NCBI GenBank assembly: GCA_963827065.1
Contig: CAWGZM010000014.1
Location: forward strand, 62,001-126,000
Source: JACVRW01 sp963827065
GTDB lineage: Bacteria; Actinomycetota; Thermoleophilia; Solirubrobacterales; Thermoleophilaceae
DNA length: 64,000 nt
Direction: 5' to 3'
This document shows, piece after piece, positions 48,708 through 57,769 of the stretch. Below the pieces are notes generated by a model, which made no database searches, had not been told where the DNA came from, and saw nothing but the letters and a program-made list of their open reading frames with translations. Within the stretch, counting starts at the first letter, position 1; each line of letters starts with the position of its first letter. The translations under genes and the position numbers were made by a program.

Positions 48708-49723
48708 GCGCCGGCCCCGCTCACATCGGACGCGGGAGGCCGGCAGGCGATCAGCACGACCTCGCCGCCCACGCGGCACCGGCCGGCGCCGTGCGGCAGC
48801 AGCAGTGTGTCGCCCCGGCGCAGCTCGACCGGGTCACCGTCCTCGGGCTCGAGCGTCCCGTGACCCTCCAGGACCACGAGGACCGCGAAGCCGGGGTCGA
48901 TCTCGGCCTCCGGAGCCGGCGCGACGCGCTCGGCACGGAAGAACGGGTCAGCCTCGCTGGGCAGAAGCGGGGCGACCGGGCCGTCGGGCGGCGGTCCGCG
49001 CAGCGCGGCCAGCTCGACTCCCGACCGGTCGACGCATTCGAGCGCACGCTCCCAACCAAGGCCGAGGGTGGCCTCGTGCGTGTCGTCGATGCCGAAGCCC
49101 TGCCACTCGAGCAGAATCGAGAGGTCGGTCGGCTCCTGCAGCTCCACGATCAATAGCCCCTCGCCGATTGCATGGGGCACGCCGGCCGGTACGAAGATCG
49201 TGTCCCCCGGCCCTACGGGGGCGGGATTGAGCGCGCCGAGCATGGCGGCGTGGTCCTGCTCGTCCACCCAGCGCTCGAGCGTCTCGGCCGATACGTCCTC
49301 GCGGAAGCCGACGTGCACGAGTGCGTCAGGCGCGCTCGCACCGATGACGATCCAGGCCTCGGTCTTGCCGTACGGGGTGCCGAGCGCGGCACGCGCGAAC
49401 GGCCCGTCGGGATGGAGGTGGACAGGCAGCCGCTGACCGGCGTCGAGCAGCTTGACGAGCAGCGCCGGGTCGGCCCCATGGCGGGCGGCGTGGCCGGGAC
49501 CCAGGAAGCCGTCTGGGTCGGTGGCGATCGCGTCGCGCAGCAGCTCGCCGCCGGGCAGTCGGCTCAGGCCGAGGTCCTCTTGGCCGAAAACCGTCGTCGT
49601 GGAGCCCACCCAGTCCTCGGGCACGCGTGCACCCGGCGGGTCGGTGCCGCGCAGCGCGGCGATGGCGGGGCCACCGAGATAGAAGCGCTCGATGCCGTTG
49701 GGCGGCAGGACGATCGGCCTCAC
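48704..49723 (-). CDS. Mannose-6-phosphate isomerase-like cupin enzyme
   Basis: A 339-residue class I phosphomannose isomerase homologue. Zn-binding parts are LPVHLHPDGPFA, KTEAWIVIG, and DTIFVPAGVPHAIG; a second cupin-like domain follows with GRCRVGGEVVLIA. It would interconvert mannose-6-P and fructose-6-P or act on similar phosphosugars. The GTG start overlaps the PfkB stop (GTGA). The long frame continuing upstream to 50278 is antisense shadow and is left out. Confidence 0.87.
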   Translation of the reverse strand: MRPIVLPPNGIERFYLGGPAIAALRGTDPPGARVPEDWVGSTTTVFGQEDLGLSRLPGGELLRDAIATDPDGFLGPGHAARHGADPALLVKLLDAGQRLPVHLHPDGPFARAALGTPYGKTEAWIVIGASAPDALVHVGFREDVSAETLERWVDEQDHAAMLGALNPAPVGPGDTIFVPAGVPHAIGEGLLIVELQEPTDLSILLEWQGFGIDDTHEATLGLGWERALECVDRSGVELAALRGPPPDGPVAPLLPSEADPFFRAERVAPAPEAEIDPGFAVLVVLEGHGTLEPEDGDPVELRRGDTLLLPHGAGRCRVGGEVVLIACRPPASDVSGAGA

Positions 49724-50673
49724 GGCGCCCGCACCTCCGCCCTGGCCAGCTGCTCGGCCCGAGCCGCGTCGATCGCGCCGGCCTTCGCCGTCTCGACGCT
49801 CGCCGCGGCCGTCGCGAGACCGAGCGCGACCGCGTTCTCGAACGGCTCGCCGCGCTCGAGGCCCACGCATAGTCCGCCGACGAGCGCGTCGCCCGCGCCG
49901 ATCGGGTTGCGCACCTCGACGCGCGGTGCCGCGTGCCAGCGCGGCTCGCTGCCCTCGGCGAGCACCGCGGCGCCCGCCGCGCCCGCGGTGACGATCGCCG
50001 CGCGCGCGCCACGCGCGACGAGCCCCGCCGCCGCAGCGGCGGCCCGCTGCCGGACCTCGGCCGGGTCTCCGGCCTCGACCGTCTCGTCGGCGCGGCCCAG
50101 CAGCAGCCCCTCCGCCTCGGCGAGATTCGGTGTGACGATGTCCGGCCGCGCGCCGAGCGCGGCGGCGAGTGGCGGACCGTTCGCGTCGACAAGGGCTCGC
50201 GCGCCGCGCTCGCGCGCCAGCACGACGAGCCGGGCGTAGCCGTCCACTGGCGCCCCCGGCGGCGTGCTTCCGCTGCACGCCAGCAGCGCATGGCGATCGA
50301 GCCCAGCGGCGATCGCGCCCTCGTAGCGCTCCCAGTCACCGGCGCCGAGGGGCGGGCCCGGCTCGTTCATGACCGTCACGCGGCCGCCTCGCTCGAGCAC
50401 GACCGCCGTCGAGCGCAGCTCGCCGGCGACCGGGACCGCCTCCACGCCCAGGCCCTCGTCAGCGAGCAGCCGCACCGCGGCCTGTCCGGTGTGCCCGGGC
50501 ATGAAGCCGACGAGGAGGGGGCTCGCATGCAACGCCTGCGCCACCCGGGCGACGTTGACCCCCTTGCCGCCGGCGGTGACCGCGACGTCATCGAAGCGCA
50601 GGACCTCGCCGGGCCTGAGCTCGTCGATGCTGAGCGTGCGGTCGATCGTGAGGTTCGGGCCGGCGATGAGCAT
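49720..50673 (-). CDS. PfkB family hexose kinase (1-phosphofructokinase-like)
   Basis: A 317-residue PfkB kinase of the FruK/LacC type: MLIAGPNLTIDRTL opening, VTAGGKGVNVARVAQALHA (substrate lid region), TPNLAEAEGLLLG, and RNPIGAGDALVGG with the catalytic Asp. FruK/LacC members phosphorylate fructose-1-P or tagatose-6-P to the bisphosphate, which would fit the LacD-like aldolase. The ATG at 50673 matches the family start; GTG 50697 and ATG 50691 are alternatives. First gene of the PfkB-isomerase-FGGY operon. Confidence 0.88.
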   Translation of the reverse strand: MLIAGPNLTIDRTLSIDELRPGEVLRFDDVAVTAGGKGVNVARVAQALHASPLLVGFMPGHTGQAAVRLLADEGLGVEAVPVAGELRSTAVVLERGGRVTVMNEPGPPLGAGDWERYEGAIAAGLDRHALLACSGSTPPGAPVDGYARLVVLARERGARALVDANGPPLAAALGARPDIVTPNLAEAEGLLLGRADETVEAGDPAEVRQRAAAAAAGLVARGARAAIVTAGAAGAAVLAEGSEPRWHAAPRVEVRNPIGAGDALVGGLCVGLERGEPFENAVALGLATAAASVETAKAGAIDAARAEQLARAEVRAP

Positions 50674-50722
50674 GCGATGCCTGCCAGGCATCGTCACCGG
50701 CGGCTGACGGCGATGTCAAGAC

Positions 50723-50774
50723 ACCGCGGCCGGATCATCGCCGTCGACCGCTAGGCCGCCGAGCGTTCCTCGGC
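50723..50774 (+). repeat. Dispersed CTAG repeat, copy 2 (between sugar and propane cassettes)
   Basis: Left part ACCGCGGCCGGATCATCG is identical to copy 1; right part GCCGTCGA-C-CGCTAGGCCGCC and GAGCGTTCCTCGGC is identical to copy 3 but for one base. It encodes the relic RGRIIAVDR plus stop, the end of a HAF-type gene that is otherwise missing. It lies in a divergent intergenic region where no terminator is required. Confidence 0.75.
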
Positions 50775-50879
50775 TTCGTCCACCCCCGGGATCACGACCA
50801 GCTAGATCCGAACCCGACCGCGTGGGACCATGCGCCCGACGCCCGATGAACCGCGCCGGTGCCGCAAGTCGGAGGAGCC

Positions 50880-52397
50880 ATGTCGACACAGCAGACGTAC
50901 CAGCCCAGGGCCGAAGCCGTCCGTGAGTACAAGATGCTCGTCGGCGGAGAGTGGGTCGACGCCTACTCGGGCGCCACCTTCGAGACCATCAACCCCTACA
51001 GCGGCAAGGTCTGGGCGACCGCGCCGGATGCCGGCACGAGAGACGTCGAGCGTGCCGTCCACGCTGCCCGCGAGGCATTCGACTCCGGGCCGTGGGGCAC
51101 CATGACCGGGACGCAGCGTGCGCGCCTGATCCGCCGGCTTGCGGAGCTGATTGCGCAGAACGCCGAGGCGATCGCACTCGTTGAGAGCACCGACAACGGC
51201 AAGCTGCTGCGGGAGATGAACGGGCAGCTCAAAGCGCTGCCCGAGTACTACCACTACTTCGCGGGTGCGGCGGACAAGATCCAGGGGGACACGATCCCGT
51301 CCGACAAGCCCAACTTCTTCGTCTACACACGCCGGGAGCCGGTGGGGGTCGTCGGGATGGTCGTCCCCTGGAACTCGCCCGTTCTGCTCCTCAGCTGGAA
51401 GCTTGCCACCGCGCTGGCGGCGGGCTGCACCGTCGTCGCCAAGCCGGCCGAGCAGACGCCCGCGTCTACGCTCGAGTTCGCACGGCTCTTCGAGGAGGCC
51501 GGTTTTCCGCCGGGCGTCTTCAACGTTGTGACGGGCGACGGCGCGACCGCCGGCCGCGCGCTGGTCCGCCATCCCGGCGTGGACAAGGTCGCCTTCACCG
51601 GCTCGACGGAGACAGGCATCAGCGTCATGAAGGACGCGGCCGACCACCTCGCGCGCGTGTCGTTGGAGTTGGGCGGCAAGTCGCCCAACATCGTCTTCGA
51701 GGACGCCGACCTCGAGGCGGCCGCCAACGGCGTCGTGGCCGGCATCTTCGCGGCCACCGGCCAGACCTGTATGGCGGGCTCGCGGCTCTTCGTCCAGGAG
51801 CGCGTCCACGACGAGCTCGTCGACCGCCTCTCGGACCGCGCGGGCACCATCAAGCTAGGGGACCCGCTCGATCCGGACACCGAGATGGGGCCGGTCGCCT
51901 TCCCGGAGCAGCTCGAGAAGATCCTCGACCTGATCCGCTCGGGGCGCGAGGAGGGCGCCGAGCTGGTCTTCGGCGGTGACCGGCCGGGCGACGTAGAGCT
52001 GAGCGACGGCTACTTCGTCGAGCCCACGATCTTCACCGGGGTGCGCGCCGAGATGGAGATCGCGCGCGAGGAGATCTTCGGGCCGGTGCTTTCGGTCATG
52101 CCGTTCGCGGACGAGCAGGAGGTGATCGCGCGCGCGAACGACACGCGCTTCGGGCTCGCCGCCGGCGTCTGGACCAACGACGTGCGGCGCGCCCACCGCG
52201 TCGCAAACGCGCTGCGGGCAGGCACCGTCTGGATCAACGCCTACCGCACGGTCTCCTTCAATACGCCCTTCGGTGGCATGAAGATGAGCGGATTCGGCCG
52301 TGAGAACGGCCTCGACTCGATCGACGGTTACACGACCGTCAAGGCCGTGTGGGTGGAGCTCTCCGGGGAAACGCGCGACCCGTTCACGGTGGGGTAG
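50880..52397 (+). CDS. Aldehyde dehydrogenase next to the propane cluster
   Basis: A 505-residue ALDH. MVVPWNSPVLLLSWKLATAL, FTGSTETGISVM, LELGGKSPNIVF (general base) and ATGQTCMAGSRLFV (catalytic Cys) are intact; C-terminal MKMSGFGRENGLDSI shows the usual dimer segment. A GGAGG site precedes ATG 50880. It is convergent with the prm operon and only small genes lie between them, so it probably oxidises the aldehyde made from 1-propanol or a methylglyoxal/acetol product. This role is inferred from position. Confidence 0.9.
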   Translation: MSTQQTYQPRAEAVREYKMLVGGEWVDAYSGATFETINPYSGKVWATAPDAGTRDVERAVHAAREAFDSGPWGTMTGTQRARLIRRLAELIAQNAEAIALVESTDNGKLLREMNGQLKALPEYYHYFAGAADKIQGDTIPSDKPNFFVYTRREPVGVVGMVVPWNSPVLLLSWKLATALAAGCTVVAKPAEQTPASTLEFARLFEEAGFPPGVFNVVTGDGATAGRALVRHPGVDKVAFTGSTETGISVMKDAADHLARVSLELGGKSPNIVFEDADLEAAANGVVAGIFAATGQTCMAGSRLFVQERVHDELVDRLSDRAGTIKLGDPLDPDTEMGPVAFPEQLEKILDLIRSGREEGAELVFGGDRPGDVELSDGYFVEPTIFTGVRAEMEIAREEIFGPVLSVMPFADEQEVIARANDTRFGLAAGVWTNDVRRAHRVANALRAGTVWINAYRTVSFNTPFGGMKMSGFGRENGLDSIDGYTTVKAVWVELSGETRDPFTVG

Positions 52398-52401
52398 GTC
52401 C

Positions 52402-52629
52402 TCAAGCGCCCTCCAGCAGCCCGGGTGGCAGCGCCGACTCGGCCACCTCTATGCCGGCCAGGCGCCCGTAGTGGTCGAACTGCAGGACGATCGACTCCAG
52501 AGCCGGCACCGTCTCGGTCTGCTCGAGCCCGCTCAGCTCGACTGATTCGCGGATCTCGACCTTTGGCAAGCCGGTCAGGTTGAGATAGGCATGGCCAGCC
52601 TCCTCCACCGTTACGCTGATCTCGGCCAT
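52402..52629 (-). CDS. DUF2283-like small protein
   Basis: A 75-residue protein with the DUF2283 pattern: AGHAYLNLTGL, an acidic middle strand, and SIVLQFDHYGRLAGIEVAES. The family is a small beta-rich fold of unknown function, found in many bacteria. It abuts the next gene on the same strand with a 1-bp gap and is convergent with the aldehyde dehydrogenase (4 bp apart). Confidence 0.7.
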   Translation of the reverse strand: MAEISVTVEEAGHAYLNLTGLPKVEIRESVELSGLEQTETVPALESIVLQFDHYGRLAGIEVAESALPPGLLEGA

Positions 52630-52630
52630 T

Positions 52631-52861
52631 TCAGGCAGTCGTAGGCTCCCCCGTCCTCGCCTCGGTCGTCTTCTCCTTTGGAGTGATCGCGGCGGCGATC
52701 TTCGCGGAGGCGAGGCCGAGCACGACGCCGATCGTCAGCGTGACCAGGATGTTGATGGAAACCCAGTGAAAGCTGAAGTTGAGGGCGAACTCGACGCACA
52801 GGAAGGCGAGAACGCCGATCACCACCGCCAGCGGAAGGAAGCCCTTCAAGCGCGCTGTCAT
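52631..52861 (-). CDS. Small membrane protein, two transmembrane segments
   Basis: A 76-residue protein with two hydrophobic segments (LPLAVVIGVLAFLCVEFALN and INILVTLTIGVVLGLASAKI) and a charged tail KEKTTEARTGEP. No family recognised. Likely part of the prm-associated operon tail, or a separate unit with the DUF2283 gene. Confidence 0.65.
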   Translation of the reverse strand: MTARLKGFLPLAVVIGVLAFLCVEFALNFSFHWVSINILVTLTIGVVLGLASAKIAAAITPKEKTTEARTGEPTTA

Positions 52862-52900
52862 GAGACACCTGCCCTTCGGTCAGTCCCGAAGTGACGGCCG

Positions 52901-53326
52901 CTATGCCTCCGGGTGCCGTCCGTCCTTCGGAGTGGTGAACGCGCCGCCGTCGATGAGCTCGACCCGATAGCCATCGGGGTCCGCTACGAATGCGATCCGA
53001 GGAAGGTCGTCGCGGTCTCCGGGACGGTACGGGGGCTTCTCCGGCTGCACGTCGATCTGGGCCAGGTGCGCGAGCGCCGCGTCGATGTCGTCCACGGTGA
53101 CGGCGAAATGGTTGTAGCCGTCACCGAGGTCGTAGGGCTCCTCCCGGCCGATGTTGACCGTCAGCTCAAGACGGTCCTCGTCGCCCGGGAGCCCCATGTA
53201 CACGTTGTAGGCAGAGTCGAAGTTCAGGCGCCCACGCTCCTCCAAGCCGAGAGCCTGGTAGAAGCGCAGCGAGGCGTCGATGTCGCGGACGCGGAGGCAG
53301 GTATGAACGAGGGCGCGTGGCGTCAC
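52901..53326 (-). CDS. VOC family protein, glyoxalase-I-like
   Basis: A 141-residue protein with all four glyoxalase I metal ligands in order: VHTCLRVRD (His), RLELTVN (Glu), YNHFAVTVDD (His) and GYRVELID (Glu). The motif NVYMGLPGDEDRLEL is close to lactoylglutathione lyase. It is the first gene after groEL in the prm operon direction (8 bp gap). Removal of methylglyoxal or a related 2-oxoaldehyde from acetone/acetol metabolism is a plausible role, not proven. Confidence 0.85.
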   Translation of the reverse strand: MTPRALVHTCLRVRDIDASLRFYQALGLEERGRLNFDSAYNVYMGLPGDEDRLELTVNIGREEPYDLGDGYNHFAVTVDDIDAALAHLAQIDVQPEKPPYRPGDRDDLPRIAFVADPDGYRVELIDGGAFTTPKDGRHPEA

Positions 53327-53334
53327 GTGACTCC

Positions 53335-54984
53335 TCAGATCGGGGAGGACGGGCGCGCCATCCCCTCAGCGAGGTCCCCGAAGCCCGGGGCGATCACGGC
53401 GCCCGGCTGGGCGATCAGCTCCTCGGCGACGAGCGCCTCGGTCGTGAGCATCAACGCGGCGACCGAGGCGGCGTGCTCGAGGCTCAGCCGCGTGACCCGC
53501 ACGGGGTCGATCACGCCCTGCGCGAAGAGGTCGCCGAACTCGCCGGTCAGCGCGTTCAGTCCGTGGCCCTCGGGCATCGCGCTCACCTGGTCGACCACGG
53601 CCTGCCCGTCGTAGCCCGCGTTCGTGGCGATCCAGTAGAGCGGCTCGTGCAGGACCCCGCGGATGACCTCGGCACCGCGCGCATAGTCGCCGTCCAGCTT
53701 CAGGTCGTCGAGAACGCCTCCGGCGCGCAGCAGCGCGGTCCCGCCGCCCGCGACGATCCCCTCCGCCACCGCGGCGCGGGTCGCGTCCAGTGCGCCCTGC
53801 GTCCGGCGCAGGCGCTCGCGCAGCACGACCTCGGCCGGTGCGCCGACGCGGATAACCGCCAGGCGGATGGCGAGCCGGGCGAGGCGCTCCTGGAGGATCT
53901 CGATGTCGCGGTCCTGCGAGGCGCGTCCCAGCTCGACCCGGATCTGCGCGAGGCGGGCCTCGACGGCCTCTTCGCTCCCACCGCCTTCGACGATGGTCGT
54001 CGAGTCCGCCGTCACGACGATCCGCCGCGCCGTGCCCAAGTGCTCCGGCCGCACGCTCGCGAGCGTCAGCCCGGCCTCCTGGGCGATCACCTGTCCGCCC
54101 GTGAAGGCGGCCACGTCGCCGAGGTGCTCGACCCGCCGGTGGCCGAACCCCGGGGCCTGGACTGCCACCGCCTCGAGCGTCCCGTGCCGGTTGTTGTGAA
54201 CGAGCATGCCGAGCGCCGCCCCGTCGACCTTCTCCGCGAGAATCACGAGCGGCCGCGGCGACTTCATCACCTTGTCCAGCGTGGGCATGAGGTCCTGGGG
54301 CTGAGAGATCGGGCGGTTTGTCATGAGGATGTAGGCGTCCTCGAACACCGTCTCCATGCGCGTCTCGTCGCGCACGAGATATGGGGACATCCAGCCGTTC
54401 TCGACGTGCACGCCCTCGACGAAGTCGACGGTTATGCCGGGCAGCTCGGTCTCCTCGATCGTGACGACGCCCTCCTCACCCACGCGGTCGAGTGCCTCGG
54501 CCACGGCGGCGCCGATGCGCTCGTCCTCCTTGGCGGCGATCGTGGCGACGTGCTGGAGCTGGTCGCGGCCGGCCACCGAGCGCGCGGAGCGGGTGAGCTC
54601 GGCAGCCACCCGCTCGGTCGCCTCCTCGATGCCGCGGCGCAGCAGCATCGCGTTCGCGCCCTCGTCGATGGCCAGCATGCCCTCGCGGACGATCGCCTGG
54701 GCGAGCAGCGTCGCCGTCGTGGTGCCGTCGCCGGTGAGGTCGCTCGTCTTGTTGGCCACCTCACGGACGAGCTGCGCGCCCATGTTCTTGAACTGGTCGC
54801 TCAACTCGATCTCGCGTGCGATCGAGACGCCGTCGTTGGTGATCGCGGGCGCGCCGGCGAGCCGCTCGAGCACGACGTTGCGTCCCTTGGGCCCGAGCGT
54901 GACCTTGACGGTGTTGGCCAGCTCGTCGACGCCTGCCTGCAGGAGCTGCCGCGCGTCGTGGTTGAAGTGCAGGCGCTTGCCCAT
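53335..54984 (-). CDS. GroEL-type chaperonin dedicated to the propane monooxygenase
   Basis: A 549-residue 60-kDa chaperonin. The ATP site DLTGDGTTTATLLAQA, the apical VENGWMSPYLVRDE and AEKVDGAALGMLVHN regions, and the equatorial VAEGIVAGGGTALL and YDGQAVVDQV are intact, while several usually fixed apical residues differ (GFGHRRVEHLGDVAAFTGG for GFGDRRKAMLEDIAILTGG). No groES is next to it and there is no GGM tail. In mycobacterial mimABCD and related clusters such a GroEL is needed to fold the hydroxylase, and that role is assigned here by synteny. Confidence 0.92.
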   Translation of the reverse strand: MGKRLHFNHDARQLLQAGVDELANTVKVTLGPKGRNVVLERLAGAPAITNDGVSIAREIELSDQFKNMGAQLVREVANKTSDLTGDGTTTATLLAQAIVREGMLAIDEGANAMLLRRGIEEATERVAAELTRSARSVAGRDQLQHVATIAAKEDERIGAAVAEALDRVGEEGVVTIEETELPGITVDFVEGVHVENGWMSPYLVRDETRMETVFEDAYILMTNRPISQPQDLMPTLDKVMKSPRPLVILAEKVDGAALGMLVHNNRHGTLEAVAVQAPGFGHRRVEHLGDVAAFTGGQVIAQEAGLTLASVRPEHLGTARRIVVTADSTTIVEGGGSEEAVEARLAQIRVELGRASQDRDIEILQERLARLAIRLAVIRVGAPAEVVLRERLRRTQGALDATRAAVAEGIVAGGGTALLRAGGVLDDLKLDGDYARGAEVIRGVLHEPLYWIATNAGYDGQAVVDQVSAMPEGHGLNALTGEFGDLFAQGVIDPVRVTRLSLEHAASVAALMLTTEALVAEELIAQPGAVIAPGFGDLAEGMARPSSPI

Positions 54985-54988
54985 CGGA

Positions 54989-56026
54989 CTAGGCCGCGCC
55001 TGCCGGGATCAGGATGCCGCGGCCCTGGAGCCGCCCGTTGTCGAGGTCGGCCATCGCGTCGTTGATGGCGTCGAGCGGATAGGTGCTCGTGTGCAGCGTG
55101 ACCTGGCCCTGGGCCGTGAGCGTCATCAGGTCCTGCAGGTCCACATAGGTGCCGACCAGGTTGCCGATGAAGGAGATCTCGCGCGAGATCACGTCGATCG
55201 TCGGAATGTCGATGTTCTCGCCGTAGCCGATCACGTAGTAGAAGCCGCCGTCGCGGACCATCTCGATGCCGTCCTCGATGGCGCCCTTCTCTCCGACGAA
55301 GTCGATGATCGCCTCGGCGCCGAGCCCGTCGGTCATCTCCTTGACGGTGTCCACGTGGCTGCCGTCGACCTTGACCGTGTGGTGCGCGCCCATCTCCCCC
55401 GCCAGCGCAAGCGCGGGCTCCGACGGGTCGATGACGATGATCTCGGCGGGTGTATACGCCCGCAGGCACTGGATGCCGATGTGGCCCAGGCCGCCGGCGC
55501 CGATCACGACCGCCTTGGTGCCGGCGCCGAGCACCGGGATCGCCTTCTTGACCGCGTGGATGGCCGTGAGGCCGGCGTCCGCCAAAGCGGCGATGGCCTT
55601 TGGCTCCAGGGAGGGATCGAGCTTCACGACCGAGCGCGCGCTCGTGAGCAGGAAGTCGGCGAACCCGCCGTCGCGGTTGATGCCCGGGAAGGAGCCGTTC
55701 AGGCAGTGCATGTCGTCGCCGGCGCGGCAGGGCCCGCACAGCCCGCAGGAGATGAACGGATGCACGATCACCGTGTCTCCCACCTCGACGTTGGTCACCG
55801 CCGAGCCGACCGCGTGCACCCAGCCGGCGTTCTCGTGCCCGGGGGTGTACGGGAGCTTGACCTCGGACTTCTCGGCCCACTGGCCTTCCTGGATGTGCAG
55901 GTCGGTGCGGCACAGTCCCGCCGCGCCGATCCGCACGACCACGTCGAGCGGACCCTCCGCCGCGGGCTCGTCGACCTCGTCGAGCTTGAGCGGCTCATGA
56001 TATGCGTGCAGTCTCGCGGCCCTCAT
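54989..56026 (-). CDS. Zinc-dependent alcohol dehydrogenase of the propane cluster
   Basis: A 345-residue MDR alcohol dehydrogenase. Catalytic-zinc residues in AGLCRTDLH and PYTPGHENAG; structural-zinc cysteines in SCGLCGPCRAGDDMHC; the Rossmann VVIGAGGLGHIG with an Asp after strand 2 (VIDPSE) indicates NAD. Position between DUF59 and groEL is that of adh1/prmE in actinobacterial propane clusters, where it oxidises 1- or 2-propanol. The start overlaps the upstream stop by ATGA. Confidence 0.93.
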   Translation of the reverse strand: MRAARLHAYHEPLKLDEVDEPAAEGPLDVVVRIGAAGLCRTDLHIQEGQWAEKSEVKLPYTPGHENAGWVHAVGSAVTNVEVGDTVIVHPFISCGLCGPCRAGDDMHCLNGSFPGINRDGGFADFLLTSARSVVKLDPSLEPKAIAALADAGLTAIHAVKKAIPVLGAGTKAVVIGAGGLGHIGIQCLRAYTPAEIIVIDPSEPALALAGEMGAHHTVKVDGSHVDTVKEMTDGLGAEAIIDFVGEKGAIEDGIEMVRDGGFYYVIGYGENIDIPTIDVISREISFIGNLVGTYVDLQDLMTLTAQGQVTLHTSTYPLDAINDAMADLDNGRLQGRGILIPAGAA

Positions 56027-56718
56027 GCGGCCACCTCCTTGGCGTCGGGCAGGTCGTAGCGGATGCGCAGCAGCGAGCGGCAGATACCCCCGTTGACCTC
56101 GAGACTCGTCCGCACGAGCCTCGCCCTGCGTAGCCAGTGGCGCAGGTCGGCGGCGGCGATCGGCTCGCCGTCGGGCCGGACGAACGCCGGCGCGTCATCG
56201 TGCGCCGGGATGCCCAACTGCTCGCGCAGCTCGGCGCAGCGGCGAGCATCGGGCTCGTCGGGGAGATCGCCCACGCGCCGCGCGGTGAGCTCCTCGTGGG
56301 TCGCCCCGCCGGCCAGCAGCGCCTCGCACACGCGCGACTGCCGCGCGACGAGCGCCTTGCGTCGAAACAGCTCACGCAGCTGGTCCAACTGGCCCTCGGT
56401 CTCGCCCGGGAAGGCCTCCGCGAATCCCTCGCCCCGCCCGACCGCGGCGTTGATCTCGTCGCCCGTGTAGTGGTCCTCGAGCACGACCGTGACGCCGCGG
56501 ACCTCCGGCAGCCGGCGCACGGCGTTGCGTGCATCGGCCGCCATGAGGTACGCGAAGTTCGGCGCGCACTGCGGCGTCGGCAGCCGCAGCCGGACGTCAA
56601 CGTCCCCGTCGGCCGACACGCGGCATGAGGTCACGAACCGAAGCGACGTGATCGGCTCGTCGAGCTCGGGGTCGTAGACCGTGCCGAGCGCCTCGAGGAC
56701 GCGGGAACGGATTGTCAC
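56023..56718 (-). CDS. DUF59 / MIP18-type metal-sulfur assembly factor
   Basis: A 231-residue protein with an N-terminal DUF59 domain (VLEALGTVYDPELDEPITSL, PTPQCAPNFA with the conserved Cys) and a C-terminal extension of about 130 residues of no known function that contains GGICRSLLRIRYDLPD. DUF59 proteins help in Fe-S assembly. Homologues of this length are regular members of propane-monooxygenase clusters, presumably for diiron-site or Fe-S maturation. Coupled to its neighbours by 4-bp overlaps on both sides. Confidence 0.87.
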   Translation of the reverse strand: MTIRSRVLEALGTVYDPELDEPITSLRFVTSCRVSADGDVDVRLRLPTPQCAPNFAYLMAADARNAVRRLPEVRGVTVVLEDHYTGDEINAAVGRGEGFAEAFPGETEGQLDQLRELFRRKALVARQSRVCEALLAGGATHEELTARRVGDLPDEPDARRCAELREQLGIPAHDDAPAFVRPDGEPIAAADLRHWLRRARLVRTSLEVNGGICRSLLRIRYDLPDAKEVAA

Positions 56719-57767
56719 GCGCGTTCTTCCACCAGCCGGGCGTCGTCCTCGGCGGCCGGCTCACTGGTCTCGTCGCGCAGCTGCAGCTCCTGCGGGACCT
56801 CGACGCCGTAGAGCGCCGCCGCGTTGAGGCCCATGATCTTCTTCTTCGATTCCGTGGTGTACTCGGGGTAGTCGGAGAAGGTCTCGTCCGGATAGTTCCA
56901 GGCGACCATTCCCTCGACCTGCCACTTGGGCTCCCAGATGCCGTAGTCGCTCCCGAACAGCATCTTGTCCTCGCCGACCCAGAAGAGCAGCTCGCCCATC
57001 ACCTTGGCGAAGAAGCGCGGCCGCGCGTACATGAGTCCGCCGATGACGACCGCCAGCCCCGCGTAGACGTTGGGCTCCTGCGTCGCCATGAAGCAGAAGT
57101 CCTCGATCCGTGGCAGCCCCACGTGCTCGACGATGAAATTGAGCTCTGGGAAGTCCGTCGCAACATGGTCGACGTCGGAGACGTCGAACGCGTCCTTGTC
57201 CAGCGGCCAGATCGTCGGGCCCTTGTGGACATGGATGTTCTTGATGCCGAGCTCCTGGCACATCTGAAGGAACGGAACCGCCTCCGGGTCAGTCAGCTTC
57301 CACCCGCGCGAGCCGCCCAGCCACTCGGCCGTGTAGAGCTTGACCCCCTGCAGGCTGTAGCGCTTGGCGTCCTCCTCGAGCTCCTTGAGGCCGGCCTCGC
57401 CCTCGCGTGGATCCCAGCGGCCGTTCACGATCAGCTTGCCCGGGTACTTCTCGGCCATCAGCGCGTTGCGCTTGGCGGTGTTGAAGCCCTCGGTGTACCA
57501 CTGCTTCAGGTAGGTCGACTGGAACACGCCGACGTCGACGTAGCCCTCCTCGAAGACGTCCTTGACGAAGTCCTCCTCGGAGTACTTCCGGAACTTCTCG
57601 ATCGGCCAGTGCGTCTCCGGCGGCGCCAGACCCATGTACGCGTGGAAGCAGTTGATCCAGCCGTCGGCGAACTGCTCCTGGCCCTTCACCCAGTTCTCCG
57701 GGCTCGCGTCCCAGAAGTGGAGGTGGCCATCCATCACGAAGTACTTCTCGCCGTTGTGCTCGTACAT
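56715..57767 (-). CDS. Amidohydrolase-2 family protein of the propane cluster
   Basis: A 350-residue TIM-barrel metal enzyme. The first metal motif MDGHLHFWDAS, IHVHKGPTIW, FIVEHVGLPRIED, and LFGSDYGIWEP (catalytic Asp) are visible. It is 2 bp from prmD and overlaps the DUF59 gene. Members next to prm/mim clusters have no proven reaction; they are conserved with the hydroxylase and may act in its maturation or in ring/carboxyl chemistry. Not an essential part of the known monooxygenase complex. Confidence 0.87.
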   Translation of the reverse strand: MYEHNGEKYFVMDGHLHFWDASPENWVKGQEQFADGWINCFHAYMGLAPPETHWPIEKFRKYSEEDFVKDVFEEGYVDVGVFQSTYLKQWYTEGFNTAKRNALMAEKYPGKLIVNGRWDPREGEAGLKELEEDAKRYSLQGVKLYTAEWLGGSRGWKLTDPEAVPFLQMCQELGIKNIHVHKGPTIWPLDKDAFDVSDVDHVATDFPELNFIVEHVGLPRIEDFCFMATQEPNVYAGLAVVIGGLMYARPRFFAKVMGELLFWVGEDKMLFGSDYGIWEPKWQVEGMVAWNYPDETFSDYPEYTTESKKKIMGLNAAALYGVEVPQELQLRDETSEPAAEDDARLVEERA

Positions 57768-57769
57768 GG

